A stretch of DNA of 59,906 nucleotides from assembly GCA_019119495.1 (NCBI GenBank), contig DWWX01000037.1, positions 1 through 59,906 of the forward strand. Reading direction: 5' to 3'. Shown here piece by piece: positions 54,247 through 59,906 of the stretch. The stretch is from Candidatus Gemmiger stercorigallinarum. Its GTDB lineage: Bacteria > Bacillota > Clostridia > Oscillospirales > Ruminococcaceae. The translations under genes and the position numbers were made by a program. How positions within the stretch are numbered: the first letter of the stretch is position 1; each line of letters starts with the position of its first letter. Under the pieces are notes generated by a model, which searched no databases, was not told where the DNA came from, and saw only the letters and a program-made list of their open reading frames with translations.

Positions 54247-54760
54247 CCCAGTATCCCTCCTTTTGTAATGTTGCTTTCAGCCAGGTTCGGGTACGGTGTT
54301 CGATCACGCGGGCACTGTTCTCACTGATGGAGAGCATCCGGGCGATCTCAGCATAGGAATAGCCCTCCGCCCGCAGGTAGACGATGCGGCGGCTGCGCTC
54401 GTCCTTTTGGGCCAGCAGCGCGCGGACGCGGGCCAGCATGGCGCGGGCGTCGGTGTCGGCGGCCAGCTCGTCCGCCAGATACCAGTCGATCAAATCGTCC
54501 AGATCCAGCTGCGGCCGCCGCCTGCGCAGGCTTTCCAGCCAGACGTTGCGGGCAATGCCGAACAGCCAGGTCTTGGCGGAACAGTCCCCGCGGAAAAACG
54601 GCAGCCGTTTCAGCGCCCGCAGGAAGGTCTCGCTGAGAAGATCCTCGGCATCCGACGCATTGCGGGTCAGCGAGCAGAGATAGCGGTAGACGTCCTGGCG
54701 GTAGGCCAGGTACAGCTGTTCCAGGGCCGACTGCCTGCCGCCGGGGTTTTTGCCGCCCAT
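54233..54760 (-). CDS. ECF-type RNA polymerase sigma factor
   Basis: A 175-aa sigma factor. Region 2: LEQLYLAYRQDVYRYLCSLT and DAEDLLSETFLRALKRLPFF with AKTWLFGIARNVWLESLRRR. Region 4: RRIVYLRAEGYSYAEIARML then SISENSARVIEHRTRTWLK. First gene of a three-gene operon with the anti-sigma factor and an exported protein. The signal and targets are unknown. Confidence 0.94.
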   Translation of the reverse strand: MGGKNPGGRQSALEQLYLAYRQDVYRYLCSLTRNASDAEDLLSETFLRALKRLPFFRGDCSAKTWLFGIARNVWLESLRRRRPQLDLDDLIDWYLADELAADTDARAMLARVRALLAQKDERSRRIVYLRAEGYSYAEIARMLSISENSARVIEHRTRTWLKATLQKEGYWDERE

Positions 54761-54869
54761 ATGCGTTCACCGCCTTTCTGTTTGACTTCTCTTGCGAACC
54801 GGTTCACCTATCTGTGCGGCTTTGCGGGTGGAATATTACAGGGTCCGGCAAAATATTTTTACGGGCAGC

Positions 54870-54908
54870 GCAAAAAGGGGCGGGGCCTGGCGGCCCCGCC
54901 CCTTTTGC
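54870..54908. terminator. Bidirectional-looking terminator downstream of the P-loop gene
   Basis: GCAAAAAGGGGCGGGG pairs with CCCCGCCCCTTTTGC; on the minus strand it ends the transcript of the gene at 54962. Confidence 0.85.
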
Positions 54909-54961
54909 GGTCAAACTTGGATCATTGGGAGCCTTGGCGGCCCCCGCCCCGCCTGCAAAAA

Positions 54962-55369
54962 TCAGGCGTGGGGATACTTCTTGATGCTGTCCGGCAGTGC
55001 ATCCTCGGCGGAGGAGACGGTGACGATGACCTCCACATCCTTGGTGATGGCGTCCATCCTGGCCAGCAGCGCGGCGGCGGCGTCCATATCGTGGTCCACG
55101 ATCTTGAGCAGGCCGTCCAGGAACAGCTCGGTGATATCGTAGTTGCCGGCCAGAACGCCCGCGACAAAGCCATACAGCATGTCCGCGCCCTGGATGCCGT
55201 ACTCGTCCACGTCCAGCAGGCGGGCGGCATGGTTGATGTCGGTGGTCAGCTTCATCGACTTTTCGATGACGACGATGTTGCCCTCCGTCGTCTTGACGGC
55301 GGCGTTGATCATGTCGATCATCGTCTTGGTCTTACCGGCGCCCTTGGGGCCAACGATCAGCTTAATCAT
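54962..55369 (-). CDS. Small P-loop ATPase (PilT-like annotation in relatives)
   Basis: A 135-aa protein with Walker A LIVGPKGAGKTKTMIDMI (about residues 4-21), followed by NIVVIEKSM and a C-terminal VEVIVTVSSAEDALP. No Walker B with a clear DE pair, no secretion-ATPase domain and only about a third of a PilT protein, so the pilus label used in relatives is doubtful. Start ATG at 55369, with GGAGGT about 7 nt upstream. Lies 66 bp downstream of pgi on the same strand, probably co-transcribed. Confidence 0.75.
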   Translation of the reverse strand: MIKLIVGPKGAGKTKTMIDMINAAVKTTEGNIVVIEKSMKLTTDINHAARLLDVDEYGIQGADMLYGFVAGVLAGNYDITELFLDGLLKIVDHDMDAAAALLARMDAITKDVEVIVTVSSAEDALPDSIKKYPHA

Positions 55370-55434
55370 AGGGGGGTACCTCCTTTGGGTTTCAGGCACC
55401 TGCCGGGCTGCGGCAGATGCGGCGGATACAAAAT

Positions 55435-56778
55435 TCAGCCGTTGAGCTTGGCTTCCAGCTCGGCCTTGCGGTCCTCGTAGCCGGGCTTGCCCAGCAGCGC
55501 AAACATATTCTTCTTGTAGCTCTCGACGCCGGGCTGGTCGAACGGGTTGACCGACAGCAGGTAGCCGGACACGGCGCAGGCTTTCCAGAAGAAGTAGATC
55601 AGGCAGCCCACGTCGTAGGCTTCCAGGCTGTCCACCTCGATGACGCCCAGCGGCACGCCGCCGTCGGTGTGGGCCAGGATGGTGCCCTCCATCGCCTTGC
55701 GGTTGACGACGCTCATGTTCTGGTCGGCCAGGAAGTTCAGGCCGTCAAAGTTGCCTTCCAGCGCTGGGATGTAGTAGTCCTCGCGGGGGGTCTTGACATC
55801 CACGTAGGTCTCAAACATGATGCGGCTGCCGTCCTGCAGGAACTGGCCCATCGAGTGCAGGTCGGTGGAGAAAATGCAGGAGGTGGGCATCAGGCCCTTC
55901 TGGTCCTTGCCTTCGCTCTCGCCGAACAGCTGCCTGTACCACTCGTTCATCATGGCGAAGTCCGGCTCAAAGCAGGCCAGCGTTTCCACCGTTTTGCCCT
56001 TGCGGTACAGGATGTTGCGGGTCATGGCGTAGCGGTAGGCGTCGTTGTCGGGGCTAAGGACGCTGTACTTGGCGCAGGCGTCGGCGGCGCCCTGCATCAG
56101 CGCGTCGATGTCGATGCCGGCGCAGGCGATGGGCAAAAGGCCCACGGCCGTCAGCACCGAGTAGCGGCCGCCCACGTCGTCCGGCACCACAAAGGTGGGC
56201 CAGCCCTGGGCATCGGCCAGCTGCTTCAGCGTGCCTTTGCTGCGGTCGGTGGTGGCGTAGATGCGCTTGTTGGCCTCCTCCGGGCCGACGGAATCCTCCA
56301 GCAGCTTGCGCAGCACCCGGAAGGCCAGCGCAGTCTCGGTGGTGGTGCCGGACTTGGAGATGACGTTGATGGAGAACCGTTTGCCCTTCGTGACGCGGAT
56401 GATGTCGTTTAAGTAGGTGGGCGAGATGGTATTGCCGCAGAAATAGATCTTAGGCCCGTCGTCGATGTCGTTATGGTAGACACCGCGGCAGGCCTCGATC
56501 ACTGCGCGCGCGCCAAGGTAGCTGCCGCCGATGCCGGCGACCAGCAGCACGTCGGAATCCGAGCGGATCTTCTCGGCGGCCTGCTTGATGCGCGCAAACT
56601 CTTCTTTATCATAGGTGTTCGGCAGGTCCATCCAGCCCAGGAAATCGTTGCCGGGGCCGGTACGGTCAGCCAGCTGCTTGTGGGCGGCCTCGACCTGGGG
56701 GTAGATCGCCTCGTACTCTTCAGGACGGATAAATTTTGCCAGATGTTTGCCATTGAACTTGACACTCATCGTTTGCAT
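55435..56778 (-). CDS. pgi: Glucose-6-phosphate isomerase
   Basis: A 447-aa cytosolic enzyme, glucose-6-P to fructose-6-P. Signatures: [59 protein letters not shown] (PGI signature 1) and [18 protein letters not shown]. Length matches the bacterial short form. AAGGAGG upstream of the ATG and a promoter at 56858-56886. Confidence 0.97.
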   Translation of the reverse strand: MQTMSVKFNGKHLAKFIRPEEYEAIYPQVEAAHKQLADRTGPGNDFLGWMDLPNTYDKEEFARIKQAAEKIRSDSDVLLVAGIGGSYLGARAVIEACRGVYHNDIDDGPKIYFCGNTISPTYLNDIIRVTKGKRFSINVISKSGTTTETALAFRVLRKLLEDSVGPEEANKRIYATTDRSKGTLKQLADAQGWPTFVVPDDVGGRYSVLTAVGLLPIACAGIDIDALMQGAADACAKYSVLSPDNDAYRYAMTRNILYRKGKTVETLACFEPDFAMMNEWYRQLFGESEGKDQKGLMPTSCIFSTDLHSMGQFLQDGSRIMFETYVDVKTPREDYYIPALEGNFDGLNFLADQNMSVVNRKAMEGTILAHTDGGVPLGVIEVDSLEAYDVGCLIYFFWKACAVSGYLLSVNPFDQPGVESYKKNMFALLGKPGYEDRKAELEAKLNG

Positions 56779-56857
56779 CCTCCTTTGTTATTCAGAGCCG
56801 CCGGCCCGTTTCCGGCGATGCCCGGCCCCGTCCGGCGGCTCCCCTTTTGTAACTTCC

Positions 56858-56886
56858 ATGATACCGTTTTGACAGTTCTTTGTCAA
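56858..56886 (-). promoter_or_regulatory. Promoter of pgi
   Basis: On the minus strand TTGACA (56886-56881), a 17-bp spacer and TATCAT (56863-56858). Confidence 0.82.
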
Positions 56887-56926
56887 GCCAAACCGGGCCG
56901 TTTTTTTACCAGTTTTGCACAAAATT

Positions 56927-58096
56927 TCAGGCGTGCAGCAGCAAGGCTTCAACAAGGCGACGGAAGCACAGGCCGAAACTCAGCGCAGCAACGTCATTGG
57001 CGGCGGCAACGGGGTATTCGGCCAGCGTCTGCCCGCCGCGCAGGACGGTCACGGTGCCCAGCTGCTGGCCGGCGGCCACCGGCGCCTCGACGCTTTCCGG
57101 CAGGGCAAGCCGCACCTCCAACTGCGCGTCGTCCCCCTTGGCTGCCAGGAAGCTGCCGGGGGCGGTGTAGCTGAGTTCCACGGTCTCCTCGGCGCCGCGG
57201 GCAACGGGCAGCGTTTTGGGCGCGTCGGCGGGCAGCTCGGCAGTCAGGCTCTGGTAGTTGGCAAAGCCGTAGTCCAGCAGCGTGCGGGCGGCATCAAAGC
57301 GGTCCTTGCTGCTGGGCGCGCCCAGAATGACCGCCACCAGGCCCAGGCCGTCCCGCTCGGCGCTGGCCGAGATGCACACCCCCGCCCCGCCGGTGGTGCC
57401 GGTCTTTAAGCCGGTGATGCCCTGGTAGCTGCGCAGCAGCTTGTTGGTGTTGACCAGCTGGGTTTCGCCGCCGCGCAGCGTGTCGGTCCAGATGGTGCAG
57501 TAGTCGGCGATCTCGGTGTGGTGGAGCAGCATCTCGCGGCTCATCACCGCCACGTCGCGGGCGGTGGAAAGGTGCCCGGTCTCGTCCAGGCCGCAGGCGT
57601 TTTCAAAGTGAGTGCCGGTCATGCCCAGGCGGGCGGCCTCGGCGTTCATCTGCTGCACAAAGGCGTCCTCGCTGCCGCCGATGTACTCCGCCACCGCCAC
57701 GGCGGCGTCGTTGGCCGAGGAGATGCAGATGGCCTTGAGCATCTCTTCCAGCGTCAGCTGCTCGCCGGGTTCCAGCCAGATCTGGCTGCCGCCCATGCCG
57801 TAGGCGTGCTCGGACACCGGCACGATGTCCGTCAGCTGCACCCGGCCGGCTTCCAATGCCTGGAAGGTCAAAAGCAGCGTCATCACCTTGGTGATGGAGG
57901 CGATGGCCCGCTGTTCGTCGGCGTTTTTCTCGTAAAGCACGGCGCCGGTGCCCAGGTCCACCAGGATGGCGGCCTGGCAGGGCAGGTCAAAGTCCGCCTG
58001 GGTGGCGGGCGTGATGGTTTCTGCCATGGCAGGCAGCGTAAAGGCGGACGCCAGCAGCGCCCCGCAAAGAAGCAAAGCCAGGATGCGTGTTTTCAT
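56927..58096 (-). CDS. D-alanyl-D-alanine carboxypeptidase (DacA/PBP5 type)
   Basis: A 389-aa exported penicillin-binding protein. Signal peptide residues 1-25 (MKTRILALLLCGALLASAF, cleavage after AMA). Active-site SxxK is Ser67-Ile-Thr-Lys70, SxN is Ser127-Ala-Asn129 and KTG starts at Lys231. A C-terminal beta domain (about 290-370) and a final amphipathic helix (SFGLCFRRLVEALLLH) for membrane attachment follow. It trims the terminal D-Ala of peptidoglycan stems. Transcribed divergently from mtaB. Confidence 0.95.
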   Translation of the reverse strand: MKTRILALLLCGALLASAFTLPAMAETITPATQADFDLPCQAAILVDLGTGAVLYEKNADEQRAIASITKVMTLLLTFQALEAGRVQLTDIVPVSEHAYGMGGSQIWLEPGEQLTLEEMLKAICISSANDAAVAVAEYIGGSEDAFVQQMNAEAARLGMTGTHFENACGLDETGHLSTARDVAVMSREMLLHHTEIADYCTIWTDTLRGGETQLVNTNKLLRSYQGITGLKTGTTGGAGVCISASAERDGLGLVAVILGAPSSKDRFDAARTLLDYGFANYQSLTAELPADAPKTLPVARGAEETVELSYTAPGSFLAAKGDDAQLEVRLALPESVEAPVAAGQQLGTVTVLRGGQTLAEYPVAAANDVAALSFGLCFRRLVEALLLHA

Positions 58097-58206
58097 GGTT
58101 GGGCTGCCTCCCCCTGTCGTGTTGGATTTGTATTGCCCGCCGGGCGGGCAGCTGCGATATTCCAGCCTATGCGGCAAAGCTCCGAAATAGGACGCCCGCC
58201 GCGGCG

Positions 58207-58235
58207 TTGCGCTTTGGGGCGGGTTCCGATATAAT
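58207..58235 (+). promoter_or_regulatory. Promoter of mtaB
   Basis: TTGCGC at 58207-58212, a 17-bp spacer and TATAAT at 58230-58235. Confidence 0.8.
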
Positions 58236-58303
58236 AGAGAAAATGGCAAATCGTTTCCCCGCCCCTGTGTGCGGGGCAGAACAAAGAGATAGGAGTTACC
58301 CCC

Positions 58304-59614
58304 ATGCGCGTCAGCTTTTATACCCTGGGCTGCAAGGTGAACCAGAACGAATCCGGGGCGATGGCCCAGCTGTTTGAGGCAAACGGCTATACCGTGGTGC
58401 CCGCCGGCCAGGAGGCCGACGTCTACATTGTCAACAGCTGCACCGTGACCAATTTCGGCGACCAGAAAAGCCGCAAATGGCTGCGCCGCGCCAAGCGCGA
58501 GAACCCCGGCGCCGTGACGGTGCTGACCGGCTGCTATCCCCAGGCGTTCCCGGAGGAAGCCGCCGCGGTGGCGGAGGCCGACGTGGTGACCGGCTCCGGC
58601 AGCCGGCGCATTTTGCCCGGCCTGGTGCAGAAGGTGCTGGACGGCGAGGAGGAGCGCATCGTGGACATCCGCCCCCACCAAAAGGGCGAGCAGTTTGAGG
58701 AACTGCCCATCGAGCGGTTTGCCGAGCATACCCGCGCCTTTGTCAAGGTGGAGGACGGCTGCAACCGCCAGTGCGCCTACTGCGTCATCCCCCGCGCCCG
58801 CGGCCCGGTGCGCAGCCGCAGCGAGGAAAGCATTTTGCAGGAGCTTGCCCACCTGGCGGCGGCCGGCTACAAGGAAGTGGTGCTTTCGGCCATCAGCCTG
58901 CCCAGCTACGGGCTGGACACCGGCACCGGCCTGGCCGACCTGCTGGAAAAGGCCAGCCAGGTGGAGGGCATCCGGCGCATCCGGCTGGGCAGCCTGGACC
59001 CGGACAAGCTGACAGACCGGGATATCGCCCGAATGGCGGCACTGCCCAAGCTCTGCCCCCAGTTCCACCTGAGCCTGCAGAGCGGCTGCAGCAAGACGCT
59101 GCGGGCCATGCGCCGCCCCTACACCGCCGAGCAGTACGCCCAGGTAGCCGAAAAGCTGCGTGCGGCCTTTGGCGAGGAGAATGTCAGCCTGACCACCGAC
59201 GTGATCGTGGGTTTCCCCGGTGAGACAGAGGAGGACTTTTTGCAGAGCATGGCCTTTGTGCAGGCACAGCGGTTTTTGAAAGTGCATGTGTTCCCTTACT
59301 CCCGCCGGGCCGGGACGCCGGCGTACGACTTCCCGGACCAGATCCCGGAGCATGAGAAGGAGGCCCGCAGCCGCCGCATGACTGCCGCGGTGGAGGCGGT
59401 GCGCGCCCAGGTGGCCGCCGCCATGGCCGGCCGCCGGGCCGAGGTGCTGCTGGAAACGCCGCTTTCCGCCAACACCTTTACCGGCTACACCAAACAGTAC
59501 CTGCCGGTGGTGGTGTGCGCGCCGGGGCATGCTTCCGGCGACATTGTGACGGTGACGCTGGGCGAGTGGGACGGCCATCGCTGCCACGCCGCACCGGCGG
59601 AGGCGCAAAGCTGA
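58304..59614 (+). CDS. mtaB: tRNA t6A37 methylthiotransferase
   Basis: Radical-SAM methylthiotransferase of 436 aa modifying N6-threonylcarbamoyladenosine 37 to ms2t6A in ANN-decoding tRNAs. N-terminal UPF0004 domain with YTLGCKVNQNES, NSCTVTNFGDQKSRK and LTGCYPQ (auxiliary cluster cysteines); radical-SAM CNRQCAYC (about 149-156); C-terminal TRAM domain. VKVEDGC rather than VQEGC groups it with MtaB, not MiaB. Ribosome site AGGAG; followed by tRNA genes. Confidence 0.95.
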   Translation: MRVSFYTLGCKVNQNESGAMAQLFEANGYTVVPAGQEADVYIVNSCTVTNFGDQKSRKWLRRAKRENPGAVTVLTGCYPQAFPEEAAAVAEADVVTGSGSRRILPGLVQKVLDGEEERIVDIRPHQKGEQFEELPIERFAEHTRAFVKVEDGCNRQCAYCVIPRARGPVRSRSEESILQELAHLAAAGYKEVVLSAISLPSYGLDTGTGLADLLEKASQVEGIRRIRLGSLDPDKLTDRDIARMAALPKLCPQFHLSLQSGCSKTLRAMRRPYTAEQYAQVAEKLRAAFGEENVSLTTDVIVGFPGETEEDFLQSMAFVQAQRFLKVHVFPYSRRAGTPAYDFPDQIPEHEKEARSRRMTAAVEAVRAQVAAAMAGRRAEVLLETPLSANTFTGYTKQYLPVVVCAPGHASGDIVTVTLGEWDGHRCHAAPAEAQS

Positions 59615-59718
59615 CCCGTTCCCGCCGGGCCGGCGGGCGCGCAAACTGCGGTATTGCGCCACTTTTCCCAACTTTTGCCGCCGGGGCAAAAAAATCGAAA
59701 AAAATTTGCAAAAACCCC

Positions 59719-59747
59719 TTGACTTTTGCCCGTTTGGCGGATATAAT
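59719..59747 (+). promoter_or_regulatory. Promoter of the tRNA-Asp/tRNA-Thr cluster
   Basis: TTGACT at 59719-59724, a 17-bp spacer and TATAAT at 59742-59747, with A-tracts upstream resembling an UP element. Confidence 0.88.
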
Positions 59748-59790
59748 ATACAGCGTTGCAGCCGCCACGGCAGCAACAAAGCTGGGAAAT

Positions 59791-59867
59791 GGCCCGGTAG
59801 TTCAGTTGGTTAGAACGCTAGCCTGTCACGCTAGAGGTCGTCAGTTCGAGCCTGATTCGGGTCGCCA
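59791..59867 (+). tRNA. tRNA-Asp (GTC anticodon)
   Basis: 77 nt including CCA. Acceptor GGCCCGG/TCGGGTC, D arm GTTCAGTTGGTTAGAAC, anticodon loop CTGTCAC giving GTC, T arm CAGTTCGAGCCTG, discriminator G. Confidence 0.96.
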
Positions 59868-59870
59868 TTT

Positions 59871-59906
59871 GCTGTTATAGCTCAGTCGGTAGAGCGCATC
59901 CTTGGT
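59871..59906 (+). tRNA. tRNA-Thr (GGT anticodon), 5' half, cut by window end
   Basis: GCTGTTATAGCTCAGTCGG begins a cloverleaf. The window ends right at the anticodon (..CATCCTTGGT), giving GGT for threonine. Three bases separate it from tRNA-Asp, so both come from one transcript. Confidence 0.85.

Overview
The window looks like a chromosomal segment of a GC-rich, Gram-positive anaerobic gut Firmicute. Oscillospiraceae close to Faecalibacterium, Gemmiger or Subdoligranulum would fit. That is an inference from the strongly GC-biased codons, AGGAGG ribosome sites, TTGACA/TATAAT promoters, a glycyl-radical pyruvate formate-lyase, a clostridial PurL with fused glutaminase, and an integrated Tn1549-like conjugation module.

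Region 1 (1-8300, mostly minus strand) is a decayed mobile element of visibly lower GC. A conjugation block runs Maff2 (31-residue tail only), VirB6-like, PrgI and VirB4/TraE. VirB4 is split by a complete group II intron (868-3186). Removing the intron rejoins the ATPase in frame (Glu|Tyr). To the right lie a chimeric ORF (start of a small sigma-like protein fused to the C-terminal half of a large serine recombinase), a DUF6440 gene, and an XRE regulator with a small membrane protein. Two near-identical hairpin repeats are also present.

Region 2 (8570-15420): a ZTP ('pfl') riboswitch with terminator precedes a GNAT-pflA-pflB operon. A small atypical kinase and a MerR-MATE efflux pair follow.

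Region 3 (15385-22860): a strong promoter and a structured leader of about 480 nt precede a six-gene polyamine operon: speA, speE, carboxyspermidine dehydrogenase, carboxyspermidine decarboxylase, aguA, aguB. It can take arginine to agmatine, N-carbamoylputrescine and putrescine, then to spermidine by the aspartate-semialdehyde route. The speE has no speD beside it.

Region 4 (22970-37140): tRNA-Trp, yebC, a zinc-ribbon/PASTA pseudokinase, and a divergent amidation/cell-wall cluster (ATP-grasp ligase + asnB on minus; asnB + murE on plus). These are followed by an ECF sigma pair, a P-loop kinase, a NUDIX hydrolase, an acyltransferase and a NeuD-like transferase.

Region 5 (37440-51530) is purine synthesis: a 6S RNA directly upstream of purE, then purC-F-M-N, an archaeal-type IMP cyclohydrolase, a stand-alone AICAR transformylase, purD, purL(Q) and purB. 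This gives de novo IMP plus adenylosuccinate lyase, with the usual bifunctional PurH replaced by two separate proteins. Two palindromic intergenic elements interrupt the run.

Region 6 (51580-59906): small membrane or exported proteins, an ECF sigma/anti-sigma/exported-protein operon, a small P-loop ATPase, pgi, a D,D-carboxypeptidase, mtaB, tRNA-Asp and the first half of a tRNA-Thr. All functional statements are read from the sequence and family knowledge; nothing was searched or folded by computer.
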